Shown here one piece after another: positions 1 to 11,341 of a stretch of 64,000 nucleotides of DNA (position 1 is its first letter; each line of letters opens with the position of its first letter). This stretch comes from Cyclospora cayetanensis (lineage: Eukaryota; Apicomplexa; Conoidasida; Eucoccidiorida; Eimeriidae), in assembly GCF_002999335.1 (NCBI RefSeq), contig NW_020312071.1, positions 1 to 64,000 of the forward strand. The letters run 5' to 3'. The notes below the pieces were generated by a model, which was not told the DNA's origin, made no database searches, and saw only the letters and a list, made by a program, of their open reading frames with translations. Made by a program: the position numbers and the translations under genes.

Positions 1-345
1 AGGCAGCCACACGCATAGAGGGAGAGCCGCTGATATGCAGGCATTGATAGAGGACACACACACAGACGCACGCCGAGGCAGCCACACGCATAGAGGGAGA
101 GCCGCTGATATGCAGGCATTGATAGAGAACACACACACAGACGCACGCCGAGGCAGCCACACGCATAGAGGGAGAGCCGCTGATATGCAGGCATTGATAG
201 AGAACACACACACAGACGCACGCCGAGGCAGCCACACGCATAGAGGGAGAGCCGCTGATATGCAGGCATTGATAGAGGACACACACACAGCCACACGCCG
301 AGGCAGCCACACGCATAGAGGGAGAGCCGCTGATACGCAGGCATC
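1..345. repeat. 75-bp tandem repeat, about 4.6 copies
   Basis: Unit starts lie at 1, 76, 151, 226 and 301 (the last one partial). The period is exactly 75 bp, with only a few substitutions between copies. Because 75 is a multiple of three the array is open on the + strand and reads as four copies of a 25-residue unit that begins MQALIE and ends HRGRAAD. The array continues off the left edge, so its full length and any start codon are unseen. It may be a coding repeat of a protein that starts outside the window, or a minisatellite that is open by chance. Confidence 0.9.
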
Positions 346-462
346 GCGAAGCATCTTGAGTTCGCGGGATGATTCGCAGATGATCCGTTCGACCGCGAAG
401 GAGAGCGCCGGCACAGTGCATGCCGTTGCGGTGCAGGCACATCAGCAAAAAGGCAGGGTTCA

Positions 463-1941
463 TCAGGGAAGAAGCGGAAAGGGGGGGAAAAAAGGCCTTT
501 CCCCCCCCTTCCCGCGTTTCAGAAGGGAGATCGCCCTACTGAGTACCTTGATGCCGGTGGTCTCAGGCTTGAGATGTCTCGTCGTGTGATCTCCTCGAGA
601 GCCATTGGAGCTGCTGTCACTCGGGAGGGGGGGAAAGAAGCACGAAGAGAGGCGACCCACCTGGGAAGGCCTAGTAACCACCATTGCGTGATCTGGAAGC
701 GACCCTAGCGTCCAGAGCTTCTTGCGGAGCAGCCCTCCACAGTCGCCGGCGGCTGCTTCTGCTGCGGCTGCTGCTGTCGCTGACGCTGCTGTTGAAGGGT
801 TGTCAAGTGCATCCCCTGGCTGCGGGGGAGGTGCTGGCGGAAGCTCCGCTTTTTTACGAGCCAGCGGCAGTCGCCGGCGGGGGTGGGGGGCCTCTGCTGT
901 GGAGGTGTGGAGAAACACCGATTTTCTGCCTTCTTCTCCGTGGGGGTGCTTTTTTCCCGTGTATGCTGCTACCGCTGCTCTTGCTGCGTTTCGCAGCCTT
1001 CCTGGGCAGGAGAGGGAGCGCAGCACAGCGAAGGGTGTCGAGTAGGGCCCCTCGTTTCCTCGAGAGAGGCCGCTGCCGATGATGCCGCTGCAGCAAGGAC
1101 GCCCTCGAGGGGTCGTGCCTGGTGGCAGCGGTGCGGTTCCCTCCACTGGCCCCTTCAGCCGCTGGGCCCCCTTGCGAATGCTGCTGCACTCTTCGAAGCT
1201 CGCAAGGCGGATGAGAGATGCCGCTGAGGCTTTTGCGCGCTCTTCCCTCCGCGCCTGACTTTCTGCGGAATCCGCATCCTCTGCTGCTCCGCTGCCTCGT
1301 GCTTGCGGGGATGGCGCAGCCGACGCCATCGCGGCGCCCGCCACCGGAGCCCCCCTCCTTCCTCGATTTTCCCTTTCCTCGAACCACCTGCCAATGCCAA
1401 GACTGCCTCCTGCCTCCGCGAGGAAGCCTCTCCCCGCTCGAGCGTCGAGACGCCAGGGGGAGGCGCTGCTGCCAGCGGGGAGGTGAGCTCTTGCTCCAGT
1501 CAACCACCGACGCTGCAGGAAGCCCATGAGGTGACGGGCATAGGCTCCATGAGGGCCTGGCACTTCCTGCACTTCGTGCAGCAGCCGCATGGACTGGAGA
1601 GACCCCACAAGCGGATTTGCTCCGTTTTCCGGGGGTGGTAGCGAGTGCTGCTGCTGAGGAGGCGCGGAGGCATGAGCGGCGGCAAGAGCAGAAGCAGGTG
1701 GAGTCGAGTCGGCAGAAGAAGGGGCTGCGAGGAGGAGCTCCGGCTTAGGGCGAACACTGGGAGCAGCGCAAGGAGAGCCTTCTGGCTCTGCACTTGTGCT
1801 GAACGCAGTAGAAAGAGAGACTCTATGAGTATCCCCTGTTGAAGGCCTCTCTTCCTTTACGGGGTGCCTTCCGCGGAAAGGATCCCCGGAACCCCACACC
1901 GCCTTGGAGGGCTCTGTGCAGTCAGCCATGTCAGATGGCAT
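463..1941 (-). CDS. Hypothetical low-complexity protein (492 aa ORF)
   Basis: I do not recognise this protein. An ATG at 1941 opens a 492-codon frame without introns. The product is rich in Ala, Ser, Pro, Arg and Gly, with an alanine run near residue 390 and a basic, proline-rich C-terminus. No domain, signal peptide or membrane segment is visible. The opposite strand and other frames are also widely open here, which is usual for GC-rich CTG/CAG-type DNA, so length alone is weak support. It could equally be one exon of a larger gene. The frame ends near the 75-bp array at the window start. Confidence 0.3.
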   Translation of the reverse strand: MPSDMADCTEPSKAVWGSGDPFRGRHPVKEERPSTGDTHRVSLSTAFSTSAEPEGSPCAAPSVRPKPELLLAAPSSADSTPPASALAAAHASAPPQQQHSLPPPENGANPLVGSLQSMRLLHEVQEVPGPHGAYARHLMGFLQRRWLTGARAHLPAGSSASPWRLDARAGRGFLAEAGGSLGIGRWFEERENRGRRGAPVAGAAMASAAPSPQARGSGAAEDADSAESQARREERAKASAASLIRLASFEECSSIRKGAQRLKGPVEGTAPLPPGTTPRGRPCCSGIIGSGLSRGNEGPYSTPFAVLRSLSCPGRLRNAARAAVAAYTGKKHPHGEEGRKSVFLHTSTAEAPHPRRRLPLARKKAELPPAPPPQPGDALDNPSTAASATAAAAAEAAAGDCGGLLRKKLWTLGSLPDHAMVVTRPSQVGRLSSCFFPPLPSDSSSNGSRGDHTTRHLKPETTGIKVLSRAISLLKRGKGGERPFFPPFPLLP

Positions 1942-3400
1942 CGGCGCAGAACTGCATTTTAGGAGCAGACGGCTGAGGGGTGAGGCATACGACGCTGAAA
2001 ACAGAGAAGAGCACTTCTAGGGAGACCACGGATCCCCAGCTGTGCGTGTGCGCCTTTCGGGGTGCCGCAAGAAGGACGGGAGGATCCGTCGAAGTGCAGC
2101 AGTTCGTCCCAAGTCTGCAGAGGAGGCTACGAACAGTGCCGCGGGAAGACGGAAGGAAAGATCTCGAGTGTATGGACAGCGCGTGTGTGCCGCGAGAGGG
2201 CCGCCCACACGCAGATCTCCGAAGCACCCGCAACCGACCCCTTGAGTCCAGTCTCCGGGGTGCGAAGGGGTGCAAGCGCGTCTGCTAGAGCAAGAGCGCG
2301 AAGAAGGACGAACACAGAAACGGCAGTAAGGTGCCACTTTGGGGTCTTCTTGTATCTGCCGGTGACCCAGTGAAACCTCTGCTGCCGTCTCCCTCCTCCT
2401 GCTTACAAAGATGCTGTGGCATACGCGTATATTATTACAGCAGAGGAAGAACCAGAGAAGGAGCCTGGTGAGCGGGAAGAGCGCCGTCTTTCGAAGCGAC
2501 CACTCTTCGCCGGCTGTCGGAGACGCACAGAAGGACCACTGGAGAGCTTTGGTAGTCAGCGCCAGTGATTAGAATAGGGAGACAAATAATAAAACCAAAG
2601 CAAAGCGGATAAAGGCAATAGAAACGGGCTCTCCGGGGGGAATATCTTCCGAAGTTACTCAGCGGCTGGCGTACTGCTCCAGCCTCTGCTACTGCAATTC
2701 TTTGAACTCCTTTCTTCTCAAGCAGTCCGTTTTAGGAAACTCGGCTAAAGTACAAACACGGAGTTACGGAAGGCCTGTAAATGCCAAAGGTGAGCGGTCT
2801 GTGCCTGAACCATGCTCCCGTAACCGTTCGAGTCTGGCGCTTGAGCCGCTAAGTTGGTCCGCTCATGCATGCACCCCTATTGCAGCGCTAAGTAATTTTA
2901 TTCGAAAAATTATGGTTTCAACGAAGGATAGTTCTTTATTTGGCCTCCTGTATCCTTGCGTGGCGGAAGGAAGAGCAAACCGCGTGCTGCACCTTGCCTG
3001 TGCCTTGGTCAACACTCAATCAGCTTTGGCGCAGCCAGTCGGTGTGCTTTAGGTAAGCAGGTAGCATTTGGGCGAGGGGTTAGCAAGACACGACAATGCC
3101 AACACTATGCAAGCTAAGTCGAACAAGAATTATGGCACTCAAAGACGAAGTGCTGCTCCTACGACGGAGCCTAATAGCACCCTTCGGCTACGAAGAAAGC
3201 ATCGCTAGCATTGGCAAAAGAGGCCTCACTCTCCCCCTTTCTCCCTCTTTTCGTTTACTAAGCACTCAACAAAGAACCTCCAAGGCAAGATAACAAAGAG
3301 GCATTGCTGTGTGCGGGCGAAGCACCAGCACAGCGGGAGGGGGCACACGACGTCCTCCGCAGGCGCCTGTTTTTCATCATCCGAATAGCCTTGGGTGTTA
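1942..3400. other. Gene-poor stretch
   Basis: Short ORFs on both strands show no recognisable domain. The base composition becomes more AT-rich from about 2.4 kb, in step with the decayed element that follows. No RNA gene was seen. Confidence 0.5.
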
Positions 3401-5184
3401 AGTGTATTCCAGCTGAAACTCGACCAGTATTATGCTTATTCGTGACAGGAGGTTGAGGACATCTCTCTGATTCTGCGGCATGTTTCGAAAGTGCTGATGC
3501 AGCTTAGTTCTATCGATATAACGGTAAATACAAAACCTAACGGCAAGCGAAATTCACATGGCAGTTGAATAGAAAGAGCGCTCTCCGTATAAAGCTCGAT
3601 AAACTTTGTACAATTTGTATCGAGTTCGGAGTTACAAGTCTCCCTGCGGAAACCTCAGATTAAACGGTACAGTTCCTAGCAGTGCGTAGTTCACTGCAGC
3701 TAGTTCTCATTCACCCACTGGCTATGGATACAGCATGACTTCAGCTTTCCTTTAGTATAGTTCGGTGGCTTAGACCGAGTTATTTGGTAAATTAATGATC
3801 TGGTATTATTTGGCGACCCAAATCGTCCTGGTGATAAAACGAGATGGCGAACACAACGTCGGTTGGTATATCACATGTCGGCTCGCAAGCTGATGTGAAT
3901 GCATTAGCTCCCCAGGGTATAGAGAGACATGATTTTTCAGCCGGCAAAATATTTGGGGATGCGTCTATTCGGTTGCGGGGACCAAAGCACTATAGCCGTC
4001 GTAAGGACTGGTAGGTATTCAAGAAACTCATAAGGCGTTTTGTCGTGCTGTACCAACCAGATACGATAAGCAGGTGTTCCTTGCAGCACGTTTATTGGAG
4101 GTGGATCTACTTCAACAGTGGGTCTATTGTCTCAGGAAAAGTCGTCTGCCTACATATCACGACAGCTCATGCCTTTAGCCATGTCCTGACGCATTGATTA
4201 TATTCCAGTTAAGCTCAAAGGCATGCTTTGAATTCTGTCAACACACAAGAAGGGAGATCTGTCTGTATTTCGAAAAATTTCAGATTTCTTTTGCTAAAAC
4301 CAGAACGCAGATTTTAAAACGCTGCTTCATCACTGCTTAATCTTAGACCTACCCAAAATGCATCATCAGGTGGTCAGGATGGACACGACTCAGCGATTAA
4401 GCAACCGATCTGTGGGGCTTCCCCAACAATAATCTAATTGAGGTTCAAAAGCAAATGAGCACAGCGTCGTCTTGGTTTCTGGAAATGGAGAGCATGGTCG
4501 GAATTTTGAACCCTTGGATGTTGGGGCTGTGACAAACGGCCCTACCCTACAGTCTAAGGTGGCCAAGTATGCATAGCCAAAAAATCCACAAGCCTAGGCA
4601 GCCTCAAATAGCCCTCCAATAACGCACGTGCTTCTCCGACGTGGTCCGCAAGTCCCCGCGCGAAGTGCGAAGACCCCCCAAACGGGAACGACAAGAATAA
4701 GCCCGGCGGAAGCAGGGCGCTTGGTGAGTAACCGCAATGATTCGGACAGCTGAGGCAGTTTAAGCTACTTCAAGTCGCAGCTGGGTCCAGCCAGCATGGC
4801 CTGTAACCTTTATGGTTGATACATGCACCGTGATGTAATCTTAGATCTGCCATGAGCGACCCAATGGAAGGCGCACATGCGGCCCCCAGTTGGGGGCTGT
4901 GAAGTTTAGTGTGCTAGGAGGCTCTAGGACGAAGACGTCACTGGCCCATTCTACAACGCACATTGCATCTGTGGTGAGTGGGGTTCCGTCGGTGCCTCAA
5001 CATCAGTTAAAGTCTCCATGCAGGCGCCTCAGCAGCGCAGTGAGAGAAGGCGGTTCTGAGCTTGTGTGAGGCAATAAAATCTTTTAAAGTGGTTCTATAT
5101 TAGGCGGTTTTATAAAGTATTAGCCAAGAAAAGACGGAATTTAAATACCAACGATTAGCTCGCAGCTGTGTTAATTCAGTACGG

Positions 5185-5400
5185 GCTGCCAGCAGGTTGG
5201 CCACCTGCCGATCGTCCAGCGCAGTGTATTCAGCTAATCCCTGAGTCAGCCATAAGCTATGTTCCCCAGTCTCAATACGCCCCACTGCATAAAGTGAAGC
5301 CGGGACCTTGAGCGGCAGGGAGATGGAGTGTGGAACGACGCCACAATGTAGGAGACGACCAGCTCTTTGGGGTACGACATGATGTAGGTGGCGAAAAAGA
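5185..5400 (+). pseudogene. Gypsy pol remnant before the RT domain
   Basis: The + strand reads LPAGWP followed by a region equivalent to the gypsy consensus 'LPpGLPP.R..DH.I.L.PG..P..R..YR'. The same segment, with a related but different sequence, occurs at about 60,745-60,830 in copy 2. Finding it in both places, each time upstream of other pol pieces, supports the assignment. The frame is broken downstream and the RT palm itself is hard to follow in this copy. Confidence 0.55.
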
Positions 5401-6329
5401 CAGGACATGGCGCATGTGCGTAAAGGCTGAAGCCCCTGGAGAGCATACCAATGCCTTCTCTTGGCGAATCACCCACTAACTACTTTGTACACTGACGAAT
5501 CAACAGTCCATTCTCCATCTGACTTTCCAGACGCCCTCCTACATGTCCCTATTCGCATTAAGGACAGACACAGAGCGGCACTCAACAATCGCACTCAGAA
5601 GCTTAAGTGTACGTGTATGCTGATAAGACATGCTCATGCCAAATCTAAGCAAGGTACAATCTCTGGATCATTGGAAATGTTGATCAGCTGATCAAGGAAG
5701 AGTCGAGGGTATTCCATGGACAGCGACTTACTACTAGCCAAAACGTGCAACAGCGCTTACACCTACGTTGTGCACTTCTGCCGTTGCAGGACAAGTAATG
5801 GTAAGTGAAGGGCGAGCTTCAGTTTTCAGTATAACCATTATGTTTCGGATATTCCTTATTGCTGCTGCAGAAAATGAAGCACCGTGTAGGAGTGACACAA
5901 TCAAGGAATGACCTTTGCCTTTACGTACCCACAAGGATGATGATAGTTTCACTGCGCATGTATCTTATTTTACAAATTTCATTTCTTGTTTTGCTCGGCT
6001 CTCTGCTTCCCTTACTCGTAGACTTCAGAAAGTACAGTCTAGGACCTAAACAAAGGAGGCAGATGCCGCAGCAAGAACTCTTATCGGGTCGCTTACCATT
6101 CTTGAGGTATTTGCGCTACCCGTGCGTGAGCTTCATTTCTTGATAGCAACCGAAGCCATTGACACAGAGGTGGGCTCTATTCCCTCTCGACAGGGTGCAA
6201 GCTTAGAAAATCGTCAAACTATTGCCTGCTGTTCTTAACGCTTCACGGAAATCGCGCAGCGGAATTCAGTGCTGGAAACTGCAAGCTTTGCGGCATAGTG
6301 GAGCGTGGAAAAATACTGGTCTCATGTAT

Positions 6330-6520
6330 GGGTGTTGGTTTGCTGTTCAGACCGGCCATCAGTCTCCCATGTACTTCACAAAGAGTCTTCAGCACTTTTA
6401 TCATCATAGAGTTGTTCGCTGGCCCAGGTGCCTCCAATAATACAGATTTACAGGAATAAGTCATGGGCATCACCGACGTGGTGTCCGATGCGCTCTCACG
6501 ACGCTTCAGCGGTACAGTAT
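6330..6520 (+). pseudogene. Gypsy RNase H C-terminal remnant
   Basis: The + strand reads VQTGHQSPMYF, then RVVRWPRCLQ, and after a short gap GITDVVSDALSRR. These match the gypsy RNase H end, where the usual words are 'v.TDHqsL.yf', 'R..RW...L' and 'n..ADALSRR'. The second Asp-bearing word is damaged (TGHQS in place of TDHQS). A stop and a frame change separate the two parts. Confidence 0.7.
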
Positions 6521-6829
6521 TGCGCAATTCAACCTCTCTTGCTTTAAACGATTTACGGAATCTATCGAAATTGCGTGAGTCGTGTGCTTCTGTCACCCAC
6601 GCATCCGCTATTCTTGTCAAATTTCAGGCTCAACGGGGTGAAGCACTACCACGTTGAGGATTACCTGCAGCGGCTAAGAATAGATCACCTAGGTTCACTC
6701 GAACTTTTCGATTTTGCCCCGCAGTGCAATTATGCCCAAAGCACAAAATGTCGTTTCTTGGTGACATGCTGAAATTTGCATACATGGAAAAGGCTTTCAC
6801 AGTGTTCGCGTTTCTTGGGATGCATCCAG

Positions 6830-7340
6830 CAGCCAAGGTTCAGGTTGTGTTGTGCCCAGATATTCAGCAGTTGAAGCCGGGTGATTTCCTATGCCTGTCC
6901 TTTCGAAGATCCGTACGGTTTCTAAAGGGATTTGGACTGACCTGACTATGGATTTTCTTGCTGGACTACCGGAGTTCAAGTGTCGAGATGGCACCTCCGT
7001 TGTCATAAAATGGCTAAGCAAAAGTACCCATTTGATCCGTTGGTCCAGCTATCTCACCGCTCAAAAAGTCACTCAGCTATACTTGTTGCAAATTTGGAGG
7101 CTTTATGGATTTTAAAAAAGTATCTCAATGGTAATGAGTTCCGAAGTTCCTTAGTGCGTTCGTCTGTGCATTTGCGACCCACCTACACATTTCCAATATA
7201 TCTCCACTTCCAGCTGCCTTGAGGCAGATAAACAGAGCGCATGACCTGGACTGTTCCGCGATATTTGCGATGTGCCCAGGCGAATGCTTCGGGAGTGGCG
7301 ATAGGGCGGGAATTCTTCCTCTGTCCTGCACGCAGTTTGT
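6830..7340 (+). pseudogene. Gypsy integrase remnant
   Basis: The order of the integrase domain is kept across frames. First comes a zinc-binding tail (CPDIQQLKPGD, where the second Cys of the C..C pair is Ile). Next is the core start GIWTDLTMDFLAGLP, which corresponds to 'PW..i.MDFi.gLP' and keeps the first Asp of the DDE triad. This is followed by VIKWLSKSTHLI, then a segment like 'HGfPk.iv.DrdprF' from about 7,100, and finally words like 'HPQTDGQTERvNrt' near 7,205-7,250, interrupted by stops. The element is clearly dead. Confidence 0.75.
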
Positions 7341-7429
7341 CTCATTGGGCAGGTACGGAGCATGAGGGCGTGTGCTTTGAATGGGGAAAACTATCTCGGG
7401 CTAAATCGAACACCCAAATGCGTTCTACT

Positions 7430-7690
7430 AAACTAGTTACATTCAACAAGGAAACTCTTAATATTTGACGAATTGGATTGGCAGTCAGTATATCTGCCTT
7501 AATGCAAAGTACTCGTAGCTCGGTAGAAGAAAACACCACGTTAACTGCGTGTGCGCCAAATGCTATATGCAGCTTGCTGCAAAGTCTCGGTGTACTTAAG
7601 AGGGTGCCTCTATGCGCTCCCTAGCTGTCCCACTGATAATAATGAGAATTCAGAGTGGCACTGGCAGAAAAAGCAGGAAGCTCTTCTTAG
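7430..7690 (+). repeat. LTR-like block, 3' side of gypsy copy 1
   Basis: It lies directly after the integrase remnant. Its start (ACTAGTTA...TTCAAC near 7,430) matches 10,305-10,330. Its later part (TGCAAAGTACT at 7,502 and a block ending CCCTAGCTG at 7,627) matches 25,420 and 25,505. Shared words in the same order at three places fit an LTR family. The outer edges were not found. Confidence 0.5.
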
Positions 7691-7980
7691 AGTTACTCAA
7701 TAGATTTTTGCGTGGTTTGAATCTAGCTGAAGCTCAGCGTCTTTCTACGGAGAACTTAGATAAAGGGTTACATCATAAACAAGCACCTTTAAGGAAATAG
7801 CCTGATGCACTTGCCAAGCCCTAGCAAGCAGCAGCTTTCCAAACAGGGAAGCTCCGCGAGCTGGGAGGTGAGTAGCACAGGATATCTTGACTTGCAGCAA
7901 AAAGCTGCGAAACCCTTGCTTGACCAAAGGAAAATCAGTCCTGGCGACACGCCTGTTGCGAAGGAAAAAGGGCTGAAGCC

Positions 7981-8495
7981 TTTTATATATATATATATGT
8001 ATATATACAAAGGCCTCACTGAGGCACGTCACCTTGCGGGCCTTTATGTGGCAGAAAGCACCCCTGCCCTCGAAGAAAGCAAATTGGCTGCGGGCTGTGG
8101 CGGCTTCTAACAGTCTCCTTAGGCCCCTCCTCCCTTTCAGTCACCGTACAACATGAATATGGGCTATATTATCTCAGCGGCACAACCACTTTGGGATTGC
8201 CCCACACAATCTGCGGAGTAGGTACATCTTTCTACAAGCCCTCGAGGTGTTTTCTGAAAGCCAAAAGAAAAGTGCAGTTACTGGGCTGCTGTACATGTAG
8301 AATTCCATGAATGCATAGTTTCTTTTGTACACAGCTGACAGGCATGTACGCAGTATGCCACTCACCAAAACACACACCAAAAGCTGCACGCAGACCTTTA
8401 TCAACCACCGGCGCTGCTACAGTCGGAGCTAGGTAACCGCTGAATTTAGCTGTTCAAACATTTACAACACATCATCCCCTGAGATTTTCACCAGA

Positions 8496-8526
<31 letters not shown>
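7981..8526. repeat. Two AT dinucleotide microsatellites
   Basis: Alternating T/A tracts occur at about 7,981-8,008 and 8,495-8,526. They flank a stretch downstream of the PEBP-like gene in which no gene was recognised. Confidence 0.85.
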
Positions 8527-8600
8527 GCGGCGTGTGCTTGGAAGATTCCCGTCGAAATGCTCTGACTCGCCATGCCTGTAAGACGCAGCTGTTGCCCTCT

Positions 8601-9395
8601 CTACACGACTAGTGCATTCTGTATGTCTTCGTCAGACACCTCAACGGAGCATCTGCAGAGCTCCTCTGGATGCTGTCCATTCTCCTTCTTCAAGTCATCC
8701 TCGATGACTTTCAACGATTCAACTGCCCGATCCCTGTTATTCCACGGTGTGCCAGCAAGCGAGGAGAGTCTAGGCCCTAGGTGGGGTACACCAGAGTAAA
8801 GAATCACCGTGTAGCGGTGTTTACCTGTGCCAGCAGGGGGGTGTATGTCTGCGTAATCTCCTTCCGTCCCTTCAGCGCCAAAAGTAAAATTAGATGGCAC
8901 CTTGACATTACCCTGAAGTCCGTGAACCCAAAAGCGGCTACTTTCGTCTACAAAGATGGCCGTAACGGCATCATCAAGAGGCGCTTCAGCTTTGACCTGT
9001 ACCATGGGGGGTTCGTCGTAATGCCCATGGAAGGAGATCTGACAACTTACAGCTGGATACTTCTTTGTGTCTGGCCTAGCGGCTCCTGCTTCTGATCGTG
9101 CGTGTGCCTCGACGAACGCAGTATCAGCGCGTCGACTGTCCAGAAGCCGCCCAGACCCTTGGAGAGAAAAGAACGAAGCTCTAGAGGCTTCATTCTGAGG
9201 TGCTTCAGGAGGTCCCCCGGGAATCCCCGAGGAATCCAGGATTTCTTGGTGATGCAAATGCTGGCTGACCGTCCTCAGTTTCGCTGCAGGTACTACCAGC
9301 GCTGTAGACTCAGAGGGATGAAAGAAGCTTAGAACGGCCATAGCAAACACCAGCTTCAAGAGGTGTTTTGGCCGCTTGGAAGGACTTTGACGCAT
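8601..9395 (-). CDS. Secreted PEBP-like protein
   Basis: This is a single-exon gene of 264 aa if the ATG at 9,395 is used. That start places a basic stretch and a hydrophobic segment (about residues 10-27, KHLLKLVFAMAVLSFFHP) at the N-terminus as a signal peptide; an ATG at 9,455 is also in frame. Residues about 110-205 resemble the phosphatidylethanolamine-binding protein fold: a strand ending in AIFVDES, then FWVHGLQGNV where the family has 'LHWlv.NI.gn', then PPAGTGKHRYTVILYS, which matches 'PP.GtG.HRYvfllY'. The second ligand-site His (in GKHRY) is kept. The first (His of LHW) is Phe, and the DPD word is DES. A charged tail follows. PEBPs bind anionic phospholipid head groups or regulate kinases and proteases; the role here is unknown. 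The N-terminal 110 residues are low complexity. Confidence 0.65.
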   Translation of the reverse strand: MRQSPSKRPKHLLKLVFAMAVLSFFHPSESTALVVPAAKLRTVSQHLHHQEILDSSGIPGGPPEAPQNEASRASFFSLQGSGRLLDSRRADTAFVEAHARSEAGAARPDTKKYPAVSCQISFHGHYDEPPMVQVKAEAPLDDAVTAIFVDESSRFWVHGLQGNVKVPSNFTFGAEGTEGDYADIHPPAGTGKHRYTVILYSGVPHLGPRLSSLAGTPWNNRDRAVESLKVIEDDLKKENGQHPEELCRCSVEVSDEDIQNALVV

Positions 9396-9499
9396 CGTTG
9401 GGGAACACGATGATGACGGCTGCGAGACCTGGACCAATGGCACTATGGCTTCCATGCAAGAAAAACCGATACCCTTAGCTCGGCTCACTTCGGCTTCCC

Positions 9500-11300
9500 C
9501 CCAAATCTTTTAAGCAGCGCAAAAAGTTTTAAATAGTTGAATGTCATGGAGTCAAGCAGCCTTACACCCACTGTTAAGAAGTAGCTGGCCAGTATTCGCA
9601 GCCCTGAACTCGTCCGAAACCAGCAAGCCACCATAGGAGTCGACTGGCAACTTTTAGCACTGTGCGTCAGTGCGACTTTAAATTCGTTTTATTGTACATA
9701 GTGCATTATTTTGACCCCATTAAGTTCGTGCTTTGTCTTGCATCCCTTTGCTACTCCGTTTTGCGCACTGCTCTTGCGCCTCTGCGCGCTTTTGTACCCA
9801 CTGCTTATTCGTCCTTTCCGTATCGAGCTCTCAAATTTGAGGCCACTGAATTCCTTCATCAGACGGAAGGCAAAGTAAGTAATTAGCGCATAGAGAGATT
9901 AAAGCTTGTGCAATCCCCGGGCCATGTTCTACAATGAAAACGGGCGAAACAGTCCTCGCATGGTCTTCGTCCAAGCGAATCTCGATAAAACCTTTTGTAA
10001 GGCAGGGGGACGTTTTCCATGTACGCTCCTTCCCACGGGATCCCTAGTTGCCGTACCTGGAGCTCACAATGTCTTTGAGATTAGGGAGGAAGGAGAAGCA
10101 GGGCAGAAAGGGAACGAGCGTGCAAGCAGCTGCATTTTCTGTATACTTTGGCCAATCACACTCAGTTGCGTGGAGTAACTTGAACCACACGTGCATACAA
10201 CGTACGTAATCCTGGCGTAGGGATAACCTCGCACTGAAAAATAAAACATATTAGCAGCATTTAGTGTCCAAGCTAAGCCAAACTATTTCGTTTCCTACTA
10301 TACTAGTTATGTTCAACTAAGAATAACCATACAACTGCTTAATTGGTTTGACCGTGCGTACGAGATATATATTGTAGAGTAGTGTTGGCTTGATACAAGT
10401 AGGACGCAGTGGTGTGTACACGTGCGTTAGATGCAAAGTGCAACAAGCTGTGGGTGTGCCCGGTGCTTATAAAAAGGGTGCTGCAACGCGCTCCCTAGTT
10501 GCCATTTTGCTTCCAATTTAGAATGTCTAAGGCAGTAGGCATGGAGAGCGGGGAGTTTCCTTGAAAAACACTCGATGATTGTCGATTAACATAATTTTTA
10601 GGTGGGAGTTCAGTGTCTCCCTGCGGGGAACTCATATCGAACATCACCGGCAGTAGATGGAGGAGTCTTGGTGCTATGATTGGAGTATTCTAGTGCACTG
10701 TGCCTTTAATCCGCCTTTTTTATTCCTTATGCCGTGTTGCCTTTCTAGAACAGTGAGTTTGAGGAGCTCAACACCTCCGCCGGGGCCTGGTCACATTCAG
10801 CAGCCCACGCCTCGAAAAATATCAGACGCGCTTACACCTAGATGATTGCCGCTTGGCAATTGAAATTTTGTAGCAATGGTGTTAAGAACTGCGTGTACTG
10901 TTGAGTAAGCTTTATTTACTGTGGGAAAGGATAAGCTCCAGAGCCTCCTATGACTCGCTACGCGCTTGGGGGGCAAGTTTACTACGTGCGCGTGCTGGAA
11001 AGCTTGCTCATAGGGAGAAAGCCGGTAGCTTCAATCTGGCCTCTCTCCTTACCCCGATGCTGGGGACCTCATGGGTTCGTAATGAGAAGAGGTTCGCAGA
11101 AAAGATCTCTTGAGGCTCCACGAGATAAAAGATTTAGTGTGGTTCTGTGTAAGGCCCGCCAACGGAAACGTTAAAGGAGCTTAAAAGATTTAGACAGGCG
11201 CTGCAGAGATTGTCCAACGCAGCTTCACTCACGAATGCGACACACATGCAAGCAGAAGAAAGCCCTAGGAGGCTCCCCCCAGCATTCTTCTACCCCACAA
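9500..11300. other. Gene-poor stretch with an LTR-like fragment
   Basis: No gene was recognised. Short ORFs on both strands lack domain signal. The main content is the LTR-like fragment at about 10,270-10,660. Confidence 0.5.
10270..10660 (+). repeat. LTR-like fragment (solo LTR candidate)
   Basis: The start (around 10,300-10,330) matches the LTR-like block of gypsy copy 1 near 7,430. The middle (10,390-10,475, including GTGCAACAAGCTGTG) matches 23,525-23,600 and 58,765-58,800. The end (a GGAGTT...GTCTCCCTGCGG tract near 10,605-10,625) matches 3,625-3,650. No pol remnants adjoin it, so a solo LTR or truncated copy is most likely. Confidence 0.5.
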
Positions 11301-11341
11301 GTGTATCCCTCCGCCTCCGCCTTTTTACCTTAGGGCTTTCG

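Larger units (their letters stand above)
3400..7700 (+). mobile_element. Decayed Ty3/gypsy (chromovirus-like) LTR retrotransposon, copy 1
   Basis: Pieces of a gypsy polyprotein lie in the right order on the + strand but in shifting frames with stops. They are the segment just before RT (about 5,185-5,330), the RNase H C-terminal end (about 6,330-6,520), and integrase (about 6,830-7,340). An LTR-like block follows at about 7,430-7,690. The internal part before 5.1 kb shares short similar blocks with the second copy, for example the tract around 4,540-4,560 and that around 59,850-59,875. A block at 3,615-3,655 matches the end of the LTR-like fragment at 10,600-10,640, which suggests a 5' LTR near 3.4-3.65 kb. 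Outer limits are estimates. No intact reading frame survives, so the copy is inactive. Confidence 0.7.
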
